A DNA stretch of 50,123 bases from Eubacteriales bacterium (GCA_028694155.1 JAQUTY010000011.1:1-50123), one strand, 5' to 3'; counted from the first letter of the stretch, positions 35,754 through 46,633 are shown. Program-made: numbers and translations. The notes: generated by a model not told the origin, from the sequence alone.

Positions 35754-36923
35754 ATGAAGGATAAGGATTTTGTCAGCAAAATTGTACAAAGGATTCCTCC
35801 GTCTGGCATAAGAAAGTATTTCGATCTGCTAACGGACGATTGCATCAGCTTTGGAGTTGGGGAACCCGATTTCCCCACACCTGATTCATTTAGGATTCCT
35901 GCGCTTGAAGAGCTGAAGCAAGGGAGAGTAGCGTACACAAGCAATTCCGGAGACCCACATCTTCGACAACTGCTGATACGTTTTATGCTTGAACGCTACG
36001 AGCTTAGCTATCCTAGCATAGACAACATTCTTATCACCGTTGGCGCAAGTCAGGCACTTGATTTGGTGTTCAGGGCAATACTGGATCCGGGTGACGAAGT
36101 AATTATCCACGAACCCAGCTATGTTGCCTATGCACCGGATATTCTCTTGGCAGGCGGTGTTCCAGTCTCGATTGAGACCAGTGCAAGCAACAGCTTTCGT
36201 GTCACGCCTGAGGCGATTAAGGCTGCAATTACACCCAGAACAAAGGCGATTTTACTCGCCTACCCAAACAATCCCACAGGAGCAATTCTAAAGGAAGAAC
36301 ACCTTCAAGAGATTGCCAAGGTCATATCCGATACTGATTTACTGGTGGTGTCGGACGAGATATACGCAGAACTGACGTTTGGCGGAGACAGACATCATTC
36401 GATTGCTGAGATGCCCAATATGTTTGACCGCACGGTCGTTATAAACGGATTTTCTAAGGCATTCTCTATGACGGGATGGAGGGTAGGCTATGCTGCAGGG
36501 CCCAAGAACCTGATTTCGGCTATGAGAAAGGTACATCAGCTCACCATGCTGTGTGCGCCAACGCCGGCGCAGGTCTGCGCCATACATGCTTTAGAGGAGA
36601 GCTTTCGAACCGACTATGCCGACATGAAACGCATGATTGACGAATATGCGGTTCGCAGAGCCTATATCATCGAGAGATTTAATTCAATGGGATTACCCTG
36701 CTTTGAAACGGACGGCGCATTCTATGTGTTCCCATCCATCGAGAGTACAGGGCTAAAGAGCGAGGAGTTTTGCGACAGATTACTGGCGGCGGAGAAGGTC
36801 GTTATGATACCCGGGACTGCGTTCGGCGCATTCGGAGAGGGTCATATTCGCTGCTGCTATGCGACGAGCATGGAGGATATTGTCGAGGGAATGAATCGCA
36901 CACAGAGATTTTTAGGAAGATAA
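35754..36923 (+). CDS. Class I/II PLP aminotransferase (PatA/AspC-like)
   Basis: Cytoplasmic PLP aminotransferase, 389 residues. Landmarks: ISFGVGEPDFPTP, YTSNSGDPHLR, TVGASQALDLVF, YPNNPTGAIL, SDEIYAELTF, the PLP-lysine in INGFSKAFSMTGWRVGYAAG and the C-terminal Arg in GHIRCCYAT. Such enzymes act on aromatic, branched or acidic amino acids; the substrate cannot be read from the sequence. Start ATG 35754 has GGGAGAG upstream; an in-frame TTG at 35742 is rejected. Its stop TAA overlaps the mutS2 ATG (TAATG). Confidence 0.9.
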   Translation: MKDKDFVSKIVQRIPPSGIRKYFDLLTDDCISFGVGEPDFPTPDSFRIPALEELKQGRVAYTSNSGDPHLRQLLIRFMLERYELSYPSIDNILITVGASQALDLVFRAILDPGDEVIIHEPSYVAYAPDILLAGGVPVSIETSASNSFRVTPEAIKAAITPRTKAILLAYPNNPTGAILKEEHLQEIAKVISDTDLLVVSDEIYAELTFGGDRHHSIAEMPNMFDRTVVINGFSKAFSMTGWRVGYAAGPKNLISAMRKVHQLTMLCAPTPAQVCAIHALEESFRTDYADMKRMIDEYAVRRAYIIERFNSMGLPCFETDGAFYVFPSIESTGLKSEEFCDRLLAAEKVVMIPGTAFGAFGEGHIRCCYATSMEDIVEGMNRTQRFLGR

Positions 36924-39274
36924 TGAACGAACATATTTTGACAACTTTGGAGTACGACAAGATACGGGACATATGTGCCACGCACACGGCCTCAGAACTT
37001 GGTCGGGAACTCATGCGCAGCGTCAGACCTGCAAGCAATTTGGATTCTGCGGCAAGACTGCTGGAGCAGACTTGGGAGGCAGATTCGATATACAGACGCT
37101 TCGGCAAGTCGCCCGTGGACAGCTTTACAGACATAAGGGACACCCTGGAGCGCATACATGCCGCACTCTTTTTGACCATGCCTGAGCTTTTGAGCGTAGC
37201 CTCCTGCCTCAAAGCATCAAGAAAGGCGAAGGATATACTCAAAAATGGCAACGAGGATGACCTGCTGACGGAAATGGCAGGCAGATTGTCCGACCATTTT
37301 CAGATTGAGGACGAGATACAGCGGTGCATTATTTCCGAGGACGAGATGGCGGACAATGCCTCTGTAGAGCTTAGCAGGATACGCAGACAAATGCACATCG
37401 TATCAGATCGTGTCAAGGACAAGCTAAACAGCATCATCAAGAACCAGAGTATGCAAAAATACTTGCAGGACCCGATTATCACCATGCGCAACGGACGATA
37501 TGCCATTCCTGTCAAGGCGGAATATCGGGGGCAGGTTAACGGACTTATTCACGATCAAAGCGGCAGCGGACAGACGGTGTATATAGAACCTTCCGCAGTT
37601 GTCGAGCTTGGCAACGAGTACAAGAAGCTGCTTTTAGATGAAAAGAAGGAGATGGAACGCATTCTGTCGGGTCTGACTGCACTGGTTGATCCTTTCGCTT
37701 CAGAGCTTCATAACAGCATTATGATTCTAGGAGAGCTGGACGTGATTTTTGCAAAGGCAATCATGGCACGAGATATGCGAGCTACACGCCCCACGCTCAA
37801 CGAGCAAGGACGTATTCGCATACAGAATGGGCGTCACCCGCTGCTGGACAGAAACAAAGTCGTCCCAATGTCGATACATCTTGGGGAAGAATATGACACC
37901 CTCATTATTACGGGGCCAAACACGGGCGGCAAGACTGTCACGTTAAAGACTGTTGGACTTTTCTGCCTGATGGCTGCATCCGGCATGTTTATTCCTGCCG
38001 ATGAAGGCTCTGCCGTTGCGATATTTGATCAGGTGTATGCCGATATTGGAGACGAACAATCCATTGAGCAGTCGCTGTCCACGTTTTCATCTCACATGGT
38101 CAATCTTGTATCAATACTCAAAGAGTCGAACACCAATACGTTGGTGCTTTTGGACGAACTGGGCGCAGGAACAGACCCTGTTGAGGGAGCGGCTTTGGCG
38201 CAGGCTATATTGGAGCATTTACAAGCCGCAGGCGTCAAGACAATGGCGACCACGCATTATAGCGAGATAAAGGCATTTGCTCTTACAAGGGAAGGAATGC
38301 AGAACGCATCCATGGAATTCGACGTTGATAATCTATGTCCAACGTATAAGCTGTACATAGGCATACCCGGAAAGTCTAATGCTTTCGAAATATCTAAGCG
38401 GTTGGGGCTATCCGATGATGTTATTGACCGTGCCAGAGAGTATCTAAAGGGCGAGGAGGTAGCCTTTGAGGACGTGCTTCGTGGGGCAGAGGAACAGCGC
38501 AGAAGGGCGGAGGAGTACTCCCAGCAGATGAAGCTTGAAAATGAGGCTGCCAACAGACTGCGCAACGAGCTTGAGCAGGAGAGCAAGAAGCTTGCGGACC
38601 AAAAGAAGCAGCTAAGGGAGAAGGCAAAGGAGGACGCCCAAAAGATTGTCAAAGAGACCAGACATGAGATGGACAGCCTGATTGCACAGCTTCGTGAGCT
38701 AAAGAATATCGACTCAAGAGAGCTTGAGCGAGTAATACAAAAAAGCAAGGACGCCATGCGCAAGCGTGAGGACGAGCTGTATGCCACGGTCGAAAAGGAA
38801 CAAATCGAGGGAGAGCCGCCAAAGAACGTCAAGGTCGGCGAATCGGTGTATGTAATCAGCATTCGTGGCGATGCCAATGTGCTGACTATGCCCGACCAAA
38901 AGGGAATGGTTCAGGTGCAGGCAGGAATAATGAAGCTCAGCGTGCCGCTGTCGGACATCAGGCACAAAACAGGTGACACAAAACTAAAAAAGAAGCCGCA
39001 AGCACGAGAGATACTAACAAACGTCAGGGAGATGAAGCTGGAGCTTGACCTTAGGGGAATGCTGGTGGACGATGCAATTTTGGAGATTGACCGTTATATT
39101 GACGATTGTGCGCTCACGGGACGCAAGGAGTTCTACTGTATTCACGGCAAGGGAACAGGCGCATTGAGAATGGGTGTGCAGAGATATTTGAAGCATCATT
39201 CCAAGGTGCAATCGTTCCGAGACGGTGCATACGGCGAGGGCGATGCTGGCGTTACTGTCGTTACATTAAAGTAA
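36923..39274 (+). CDS. mutS2: MutS2 ATPase with Smr domain
   Basis: 783-residue MutS2, the usual length. N-terminal MutS-like core and clamp, then the ABC-type ATPase with Walker A TGPNTGGKTVTLKTVG (~330), DIGDEQSIEQSLSTFSSHM and Walker B LVLLDELGAGTDP. A long charged coiled-coil stretch (EEQRRRAEEYSQQMKLENEA onward) leads to a C-terminal Smr domain (~705-783) with ELDLRG and YCIHGKGTGALR. MutS2 was described as limiting recombination; more recent work on the Bacillus protein ties it to rescue of collided ribosomes. Start ATG 36923 overlaps the aminotransferase stop; a longer reading into that gene is rejected. Confidence 0.95.
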   Translation: MNEHILTTLEYDKIRDICATHTASELGRELMRSVRPASNLDSAARLLEQTWEADSIYRRFGKSPVDSFTDIRDTLERIHAALFLTMPELLSVASCLKASRKAKDILKNGNEDDLLTEMAGRLSDHFQIEDEIQRCIISEDEMADNASVELSRIRRQMHIVSDRVKDKLNSIIKNQSMQKYLQDPIITMRNGRYAIPVKAEYRGQVNGLIHDQSGSGQTVYIEPSAVVELGNEYKKLLLDEKKEMERILSGLTALVDPFASELHNSIMILGELDVIFAKAIMARDMRATRPTLNEQGRIRIQNGRHPLLDRNKVVPMSIHLGEEYDTLIITGPNTGGKTVTLKTVGLFCLMAASGMFIPADEGSAVAIFDQVYADIGDEQSIEQSLSTFSSHMVNLVSILKESNTNTLVLLDELGAGTDPVEGAALAQAILEHLQAAGVKTMATTHYSEIKAFALTREGMQNASMEFDVDNLCPTYKLYIGIPGKSNAFEISKRLGLSDDVIDRAREYLKGEEVAFEDVLRGAEEQRRRAEEYSQQMKLENEAANRLRNELEQESKKLADQKKQLREKAKEDAQKIVKETRHEMDSLIAQLRELKNIDSRELERVIQKSKDAMRKREDELYATVEKEQIEGEPPKNVKVGESVYVISIRGDANVLTMPDQKGMVQVQAGIMKLSVPLSDIRHKTGDTKLKKKPQAREILTNVREMKLELDLRGMLVDDAILEIDRYIDDCALTGRKEFYCIHGKGTGALRMGVQRYLKHHSKVQSFRDGAYGEGDAGVTVVTLK

Positions 39275-39301
39275 TCGGTCGAATTTTTCGACAATTCTTT
39301 C

Positions 39302-39337
39302 AAAAAGCTTATTTTACTCCAAAATAGGCTTTTTTTA
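39302..39337 (+). terminator. Intrinsic terminator after mutS2
   Basis: 14-bp stem AAAAAGCTTATTTT / AAAATAGGCTTTTT with one G.U pair, loop ACTCC, then more Ts. A second small hairpin GTCGAA/TTCGAC lies just upstream (~39279-39293). Confidence 0.9.
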
Positions 39338-39358
39338 TTTATCGTTATATGATATAAT
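39330..39358 (+). promoter_or_regulatory. Probable promoter of the large dockerin-bearing protein
   Basis: Perfect TATAAT at 39353-39358 preceded by TG (extended -10). The -35 region falls in the terminator T-run (TTTTTT, 17 bases upstream) and is poor, so the extended -10 probably carries the promoter. Confidence 0.6.
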
Positions 39359-39385
39359 TTTATATCTTTGGAGTGAGGTGCAATT

Positions 39386-42300
39386 ATGCGTAGATTATCC
39401 ATTAGGGCATTGGCAGTATTGATGGCGGTCTTGATGATCGCAGCTATCTTACCTGCGATTACATTGGCTGACATCGGCACAGACGGCGTATATATCGTAG
39501 AGTATTACGCAGGCGGCGGAAGCGGCGAGACAGCCAATTATTACAACAACGACTATATTCTTTTGAGAAACTCTTCAACGGAGGACGTTGACCTTGCAGG
39601 TTGGTCTATCCAGTATTTGACAAGTTCAAAAAATGCCGCACAGGTTTCGGACGTTTATGCGCTAAGCGGTTCCATCACTGCCGGAGGCTATTACCTTATT
39701 AAGTGCGCAGATGGAACCAAGAAGTCGCAGGATCTACCCTTTGGTGCAGAGACCGAATGCAGCCTGAACATAGCCGTAGCTGAGATAAAGCTCGTTCTTG
39801 CAAAGACCACTACGCCTGTTAGCGGACTTACTAACGCAAATATTCCAACAAATACCAACATTGCTGATTTTGTTGGAACGGTCGGCGCATCACAGGAGCT
39901 TTATTTGGGAACGGGCGGCGCACCAAAGAGCACCAATACACGCTGTATTACAAGGACAGCTTACACAAACGACAACGCCACTGACTGGAAACAGGCAGAC
40001 ACAGGCGCATATCCGATTCTAAAAGCAGTAGCTTCGCTTGGCGAGGAAGCGGGGGTATCCACCGCAGCGGAAGGCTCCATAGCCGGCTGGACTTTTGGAA
40101 TTAAGGGCATTGACGGACAGATTCCAACGACTGATGCCGCTTACACTCAATCTATGAATGTCGGTCAGCAGGTGCATTTTAACGGCACAATAACGGGTGG
40201 AAAGTTCTACTCTCATGGCACGACAACACTCAACAGCCAGACCTACACAACATACGCATACGGCACTACAAACTGGGACTTCACCGGTGAGCCGAGCGAT
40301 ACGGAGAAGGGTTTTTACTTCTCGATATATACCACGGGTTACAGAAATGTCGCCATTTCGTTTTGGGCAGAAAGCTCAAAGGCAGGACCTAAGACGCTAC
40401 AGGTACAGGTCAAGATTGATGGCGTGTGGACTGACGTTCCGGGCGCAAAGCTGACGCTGGACACCGCTGCAACAGGCAAAACGCTGACAACAACAGCGAT
40501 AAACCTACCCTGCTGGAACAGCACAGAGATTGTGGATATGCGAATCCTTCGTGTGGGTACGGAGTCCTGTGAGGATCATGACGGAGGTATCACAGAGATC
40601 ACCTCATCGGGTTCATGCCGCATCGACGATCTGATGATTACAGGCGTAAAGATGGCAGAGGGAGAAGTTCTTTTAGATGCTCCGGGTCCAATCACGGCTA
40701 GCCCCGATCCGTCCCAAGGGTCTATTTGCCAGGGAACGCTGGTCACCTTGACCTGCGAAACTGCCGATGCCGTTATCTACTATAAAGCAGGCGCAAACGA
40801 CTATCAGACCGTTGCAAACGGCGGAACGATAACCGTTTATAACGGCGCACCCATCTCGGCATACGGCTACATTGAGAATGCTTATGGCGGCGATGCTACC
40901 GTATTTGACTATACCATTGACAATACTCACGAGGAGATGGGAGCATGTACAGGCACAGGGCCTGTCGTTATTGAACAGATATACGGTCAGGGCGGCAACA
41001 AGGGCTCGCTTTATACCTCCGACTACATTGTGCTTCGCAATATATCCGAAGAGACAGTCGATTTGGAAAACTGGTCTTTGCTGTTCATCTCTCAGAATCA
41101 GCCGTTTTCCGCAACTCAGGCTGCAACAAGATGCTACACCTTCACAAGCGGCGTATCAATCCGCGCTCACGGATATCTACTCATTCAATGCGCAGCAGGC
41201 ATTAGCCAAGTTGGTGCATATGACCTTCAGGACGTTGACGTTATGGCAGTCAATTCAACTTCTGACGGCGACAAATATTTGACCATTTCGGCAACAGGCG
41301 GCAAACTTGCCTTGGTTGAGGATTCCAACCTTTGCGAGGGCTCAAACGACCCGAACCTTGTAGATATGGTATGCTGGGGTTCGCCAAACGACTATCTGGG
41401 CAACGGACCTGCAAGTGGTACGCCCGATGTTCTTTACTGTCTGACTCGTGCTAACGACGCCGAGGAGGGGGAGATAGTTGACCCCTTCGGCGGTTCCTAC
41501 ACGGGCGATAATGCTCGAGACTTCGTTGTGTCGTGGCCCAATCCGAAAAACAGCATTTCGGCAGGTAATATGGAAGAGTACATCGAGCCTATTACATCGC
41601 CTCAGGAGGAAACCCTGATAGCAGGCACTCCTGTTGAGCTTCTTTGTGATACTGCTGATGCTACAATTTACTATACCATTGATGGCGGCGCAACCTATAA
41701 CCAATACACCCAACCTATAACGACAACTCAAGATACGCTCACCATTCGTGCCTTTGCAGAGAGAATTGTAAACGGCAACACAATTCGCAGCGATTATTAC
41801 GATTTTGGATTTGTGTTCTTGGCAGCAGACGGATCATACAACATTAGACAGGCCCGTGCATTGCAGGAAGGCTCGGAGGTTACGGTCACAGGTACTGTCA
41901 CATTTGTTGAGACTAATTCCTACGGCACGATAACCACCTTTACGATGCAGGACGATACCGCAGGAATAACCGTCCGTGGCTATGCTAGCCAGCTCAAAAA
42001 AGTTGAGATAGGCAAGATTGTGACCATCAGCGGCACTCGTTCCAGCTATCGTGGATTAGAACAGATCATCAACCCAAAGATTGAGGGAGACGTGATACTG
42101 TCAAAAATGCCCACACCCATTGTTGCTACCGCTTCACAGCTAATCAATACTGAATGGGCAGAGGCGCACGAGTCGATGTATGTGGTCGTCAAGAACGCAA
42201 GAATGGACACCATCAATTACACGGGCGGCTACGGCGGAACGCCGCCTGCAACCGCAATAATTGATGATACAGGCGTTGTAAACATCCACTATCTGCCCAC

Positions 42301-45300
42301 GCTCGATAACATAATAAAGGGCGATATAGTGGACACATATGCAGTTCTGACACAGAATGCTCAGGACTTGATTGCATATTCAGATGGATATTATCTGCGT
42401 ATTGCATATCAGGATTGGATAGTCTTGGTGGAAAGGCCCACCGAGCCTGTCAATGAGTATACCATTGCTGCTTGGAATCAGGGCACAGGCAGCGGAACGC
42501 ATCAAATGCTTGCGTCCGATGGAGCATACGCTTGGAGTTCGGTGGTGAGCAACGGCGATGCTGAGGGCAACACCACAACCTATCCGTTTGGAACGAGCAA
42601 GTCCTCAATGAACTGCAAGGGCTGGAACAACGAGGGAAGGTATCTCCAGTTTGAGCTATCCACAAAGGGCTTTACGGACGTTGTGCTTTCGGCAAAACTG
42701 CGTGCATCAGGCGCAGGACCCAGAAACTTCATAATGCAGTATTCTCTTGACGGAACCACATTTGAGGACATTGAGGGAAGCAACTTCGCTGTTGTACACA
42801 GTGATGTAAACGATGCGCTGATGCAGCTCATCAACAGATATAAGCTGCCTGAGGAGCTTTGCGACCAAGAGAAGCTGTATATCCGCTGGGTCTTGACCGA
42901 CAATATGCGTTCGGACGGAACAGGCGAGATAGCTTCGGTGGGAAGTCTGAACTTCACGGCGGTACAGTTTATCGGCACGATGATACCAAGTGAGCTTGAT
43001 GTTGCGGCAAATCCCGATGCAGGCGAGGTGCCAATCAACCAGATGATAGACCTTAGCTGTGCTGACGATACGGCTACTATATACTACCGCAGGTACGTTG
43101 CTCCCGTTTACGAGGAGGATGAGGACGAGGGTGATCTTGTTGACAGAACGCACGATAATTGGATTGCCTTTGATGTCGGCTCTCCCGTTGAACTTACTGA
43201 GCTGCCCTACACGCTGCAAGCCTACGCAGCAAACCAAACCGATGAGGGGCGCGTATTTACCTTCGATTACACACAGTCAAAGTGCGCACCTGTCAAGTCA
43301 ACCGCATACACGGGCGCATTGAAGGCTGATAAGGAGATAACGCTTTCGACTGCAACTTTAGGCGCAACCATCAATGCCACTGTCATCTATAATTTCGGTA
43401 CTGCTGAAGAAACGACAGCCGATTTTACCAGCGTAAATGAATATACTAAGAGCTTCTCCGAGGATCAGTTCCCCGTGCATATTGAGGCTTATGCGAGTAT
43501 GACCGGCTATCTTGACAGCGAGGTGCTTGTCATCAACTTCACCCTAAAGCAGACGGGCGGAGAACAGCTGTACTTTGGACAGATACATAGTCACACGACA
43601 CTATCGGACGGCGTGGGTTCCATTGAAGATGCGTTCAGCTATGGCAAGAATACTGCCAAGAACCTTGACTATCTGATAATTACCGATCACAGCAACTATC
43701 TTGACAGCAAGTCGAACCTTGGCACAATGGACGGTAAGAATCTGGGTACGGCAACCTCCTATGTGGACGACAGTGGCAACATTGTGACAATATCCAAGTG
43801 GGAGCTAGGTCACATGACCGCAGATAAGTACACCGATTCAACGTTTGTTGCGGACTTTGGCTATGAAATGACTTGGTCGGGACAATATGGTCATATGAAC
43901 ACCTACGCAACTGACGGTTTTGTTTCGAGAAACAACGGAACCTATACCATTAGCGGCGGACAGGGGCTTCGCAACTATTATGATCTGCTTACGGAGTATC
44001 CGCAGTCCATTTCAATGTTCAATCACCCCGGAAGCACCTTCGGAACGTTTGACGATTTTGCCTACTACACGGAGGAGTACGATCAGGTAATCAAGCTTAT
44101 AGAGGTTGGCAATGGCGAGGGAGCCACAACAAGCAGCGGCTATTGGCCCAGCTACGAGCAATATACTCGTGCGCTTGACAAGGGCTGGCACATTGCTCCT
44201 GCCAACAACCAAGACAACCACAAGGGTAAGTGGGGCGATGCCAATACTGCTCGTGATGTGGCATGGACGAATGACTTTACGCAGAACGGTATTCTTCAGG
44301 CGATGCGTGAGATGCGTATGTACGCTACCGAGGACAACAATCTGCAGGTGACATACTTTATCAATGATGAACCGCTGGGCACGATTTTCGATACAAAGCC
44401 GGCTGCGCTCGATTTTGCGGTGACGGTCTATGATCCCGATGTGGCGGACAAGTCTTTCACACTATCTATCATTGCCAACAATGGCAAGACGGTTTACTCC
44501 CAGTCGGGCGTCATTATAAATAATGAACCTTGCGTATTCAACTTTACGCTTGCGCCCGATTATTCCTACTATTATGTGAGGATAGACCAGTCCGACAGCA
44601 ATATCGCTGTGACCGCACCCATCTGGGTCGGTGACGTAATGAAGGTTGGCGTTGAGTCGCTTACAACCGATGCCGATTTTGCGGTTGTGGGTGAAAGCCT
44701 CATGCTCAGCGCAAGAGTATTCAATGACGAAGCGGAAGATTTTGCAATTTCCAACATCACATATTCGGTAAACGATGTAGAGTTTGCAAACAATGATATG
44801 AGCAGGGTTGTTGCAGGCGGTTCGGAATATACCGACACAATAGGGTTCACGCCTTCGACTGTTGGCGCACAGACTTTCATGGTGGAGGTTACAGGCGTTA
44901 TTTTAGGACAGGAGTACACCTTCTCGGCAACGCTTGAGCTAAACGTTCTTTCGCCCGACGACATTGTCAATATTGCGCTTGATGCTTCACACAACAACTA
45001 TTATGTGTCCGGCTATGCAAGTGAGTACTACAAGCAGCTTGAGTTGATAGCCAAGGAATTTAACGGCATGGTAACGCTCATTGAGGGAGCTATCACGGCT
45101 CAGTCGCTAAGTAATATTGATTTGCTTATCATTACCGCACCCTACCAGGGGTGGAACAATAACGGCAGAGCCTTCACAAGCACAGAGCTTGCTGCCATCT
45201 CTGCATTTGGAGCATCGGGAGGAAACGTGCTTGTCACAGGCAAGAGTGAACGTGGCGATTCTGCAACTGCGGCAAATGCATCGCTCAACACGGTGCTTGA

Positions 45301-46633
45301 TGCGCTTGGAACCGATACTAAATTGAGAGTTGATACGGTTATTGACTTGGCACATTCAAGCAATTCGAGCTACAATATCACCTTTGATTCCGAGGCGAAT
45401 TATCAGTTCGATTCGAGATTGCTTGCAGGAGTTCAGCAGAGCAGCACGGGCAACTTTGTCTACTATGCAGGTTCGTCCGTAAATGCCGCAAGCACTGCTT
45501 CCGCCGTCATTAAAGGAACAGCCACAACGATGGGTACAGCGTATGCAAATTTGGATTCTGAAGCTCCATACCTGCCCATAGATGCAAACAGCTCAACGGT
45601 AAGCGGTTCTGCCACTACGCTCGTTTCTAGCGAAACCTTGTCGGGAGGCGGATTGCTGGTCGTCAGCGGAATGTCCTTCTTCAACGATTATCAGATACCT
45701 GAGGTCGAAAACACCGCCGAGGTTCGTGATGTCAACTACTATTTGACACGCAACATAATAATGTCTGCCATCGAAACAACACCTATTAGTGAGGTGCGCA
45801 AGTCCACAACAGGCGTGTGGTTTGCCATTGAGGGTACGGTCACAACCAATGCAAGCGGTCACGATGTCAACACGGCATTCTTTGACAGTATCTATGTTCA
45901 GGACGCAACCGGCGGCATCAACCTTTTCCCTGTAAGCGGAGATTTGGCAATCGGTCAAAAGGTCTGGGCGTGTGGCTTTGTTGGGAACTATCAAGGCGAC
46001 TATCAGATGAACGATGTGCAGATATATGTCATTGACAGCAGCATTGATCCCATAGATGCCCAATACAACACAACGATGGAATCAATGGAGAACACAAGCC
46101 AAGGCAAGCTCATCTATATTGAGGGCGCAGTTGAGTCCGTGTCGTATAATGAGGGAGCTGTCGAGTACATCATGGTAAATGATGGCAGCGGAACATCCAG
46201 AGTGTTCATAGACGGTTATATCTACTGCGACTGTGCTGCCTGTCAGAAGAATGCAGCAGGACATGATCTAAGCTGGATTGAGGTCGGTTCAAAGGTGCGC
46301 ATTACGGGCATTGCCTCAACTGGTATGCATCCGGACGAAACAGGACTGGACCAACTGCTGCCCAGAATCCGCGTGAGAAACAGGGCGGAGATTGTGAAGA
46401 TAGACAGCTTCACGCCACATACAGGCGGACTTGCAGGAGATGCAGACTGCAATGGCGAAGTAACCGCTGCTGATGCAGCCTTGATACTCAGATGGATTGT
46501 GAAGATTGCACCCATCTCGGCGCAGGGCATGATCAATGCGGAAGTCACTAACGACTCCGAGATTACTGCTGCCGATGCAGCGGCAATCCTTAGATGGATA
46601 GTGCACATCGAACCTGTGCTGCCACTGTCATAA
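39386..46633 (+). CDS. Giant secreted PHP-type metallophosphoesterase with lamin-tail, OB-fold and dockerin-like modules
   Basis: 2415-residue extracellular protein. Signal peptide ~1-28 (LSIRALAVLMAVLMIAAILP). Modules in order: lamin-tail domain (VYIVEYYAGGGSGE, LRNSSTEDVDLAGWSIQYL); jelly-roll-like domain; chitobiase-like domain (TASPDPSQGSI); second lamin-tail domain (VVIEQIYGQGGNKGS); second chitobiase-like domain; OB-fold (EGSEVTVTGTVTFVE). Then a PHP domain of the CehA/McbA type at ~1395-1690 with metal motifs FGQIHSHTTLSDG, LIITDHSNY, FNHPGS and NNQDNH; a CARDB-like domain (~1740-1850); a GATase-like domain (IALDASHNNYYV); another OB-fold pair; and a C-terminal dockerin-like pair at ~2350-2415 (GDADCNGEVTAADAALILRW and NDSEITAADAAAILRWIV). 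Predicted to cleave phosphate or cyclic phosphate esters, perhaps in extracellular nucleic acids, while docked on a cohesin; no cohesin is in this window. ATG 39386 follows GGAGTGAGGTG. Confidence 0.88.
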   Translation: MRRLSIRALAVLMAVLMIAAILPAITLADIGTDGVYIVEYYAGGGSGETANYYNNDYILLRNSSTEDVDLAGWSIQYLTSSKNAAQVSDVYALSGSITAGGYYLIKCADGTKKSQDLPFGAETECSLNIAVAEIKLVLAKTTTPVSGLTNANIPTNTNIADFVGTVGASQELYLGTGGAPKSTNTRCITRTAYTNDNATDWKQADTGAYPILKAVASLGEEAGVSTAAEGSIAGWTFGIKGIDGQIPTTDAAYTQSMNVGQQVHFNGTITGGKFYSHGTTTLNSQTYTTYAYGTTNWDFTGEPSDTEKGFYFSIYTTGYRNVAISFWAESSKAGPKTLQVQVKIDGVWTDVPGAKLTLDTAATGKTLTTTAINLPCWNSTEIVDMRILRVGTESCEDHDGGITEITSSGSCRIDDLMITGVKMAEGEVLLDAPGPITASPDPSQGSICQGTLVTLTCETADAVIYYKAGANDYQTVANGGTITVYNGAPISAYGYIENAYGGDATVFDYTIDNTHEEMGACTGTGPVVIEQIYGQGGNKGSLYTSDYIVLRNISEETVDLENWSLLFISQNQPFSATQAATRCYTFTSGVSIRAHGYLLIQCAAGISQVGAYDLQDVDVMAVNSTSDGDKYLTISATGGKLALVEDSNLCEGSNDPNLVDMVCWGSPNDYLGNGPASGTPDVLYCLTRANDAEEGEIVDPFGGSYTGDNARDFVVSWPNPKNSISAGNMEEYIEPITSPQEETLIAGTPVELLCDTADATIYYTIDGGATYNQYTQPITTTQDTLTIRAFAERIVNGNTIRSDYYDFGFVFLAADGSYNIRQARALQEGSEVTVTGTVTFVETNSYGTITTFTMQDDTAGITVRGYASQLKKVEIGKIVTISGTRSSYRGLEQIINPKIEGDVILSKMPTPIVATASQLINTEWAEAHESMYVVVKNARMDTINYTGGYGGTPPATAIIDDTGVVNIHYLPTLDNIIKGDIVDTYAVLTQNAQDLIAYSDGYYLRIAYQDWIVLVERPTEPVNEYTIAAWNQGTGSGTHQMLASDGAYAWSSVVSNGDAEGNTTTYPFGTSKSSMNCKGWNNEGRYLQFELSTKGFTDVVLSAKLRASGAGPRNFIMQYSLDGTTFEDIEGSNFAVVHSDVNDALMQLINRYKLPEELCDQEKLYIRWVLTDNMRSDGTGEIASVGSLNFTAVQFIGTMIPSELDVAANPDAGEVPINQMIDLSCADDTATIYYRRYVAPVYEEDEDEGDLVDRTHDNWIAFDVGSPVELTELPYTLQAYAANQTDEGRVFTFDYTQSKCAPVKSTAYTGALKADKEITLSTATLGATINATVIYNFGTAEETTADFTSVNEYTKSFSEDQFPVHIEAYASMTGYLDSEVLVINFTLKQTGGEQLYFGQIHSHTTLSDGVGSIEDAFSYGKNTAKNLDYLIITDHSNYLDSKSNLGTMDGKNLGTATSYVDDSGNIVTISKWELGHMTADKYTDSTFVADFGYEMTWSGQYGHMNTYATDGFVSRNNGTYTISGGQGLRNYYDLLTEYPQSISMFNHPGSTFGTFDDFAYYTEEYDQVIKLIEVGNGEGATTSSGYWPSYEQYTRALDKGWHIAPANNQDNHKGKWGDANTARDVAWTNDFTQNGILQAMREMRMYATEDNNLQVTYFINDEPLGTIFDTKPAALDFAVTVYDPDVADKSFTLSIIANNGKTVYSQSGVIINNEPCVFNFTLAPDYSYYYVRIDQSDSNIAVTAPIWVGDVMKVGVESLTTDADFAVVGESLMLSARVFNDEAEDFAISNITYSVNDVEFANNDMSRVVAGGSEYTDTIGFTPSTVGAQTFMVEVTGVILGQEYTFSATLELNVLSPDDIVNIALDASHNNYYVSGYASEYYKQLELIAKEFNGMVTLIEGAITAQSLSNIDLLIITAPYQGWNNNGRAFTSTELAAISAFGASGGNVLVTGKSERGDSATAANASLNTVLDALGTDTKLRVDTVIDLAHSSNSSYNITFDSEANYQFDSRLLAGVQQSSTGNFVYYAGSSVNAASTASAVIKGTATTMGTAYANLDSEAPYLPIDANSSTVSGSATTLVSSETLSGGGLLVVSGMSFFNDYQIPEVENTAEVRDVNYYLTRNIIMSAIETTPISEVRKSTTGVWFAIEGTVTTNASGHDVNTAFFDSIYVQDATGGINLFPVSGDLAIGQKVWACGFVGNYQGDYQMNDVQIYVIDSSIDPIDAQYNTTMESMENTSQGKLIYIEGAVESVSYNEGAVEYIMVNDGSGTSRVFIDGYIYCDCAACQKNAAGHDLSWIEVGSKVRITGIASTGMHPDETGLDQLLPRIRVRNRAEIVKIDSFTPHTGGLAGDADCNGEVTAADAALILRWIVKIAPISAQGMINAEVTNDSEITAADAAAILRWIVHIEPVLPLS

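Noticed and set aside
36802..38877. Long serine-rich minus-strand frames inside mutS2
   Set aside because: Antisense shadows caused by codon bias of the charged coiled-coil region.
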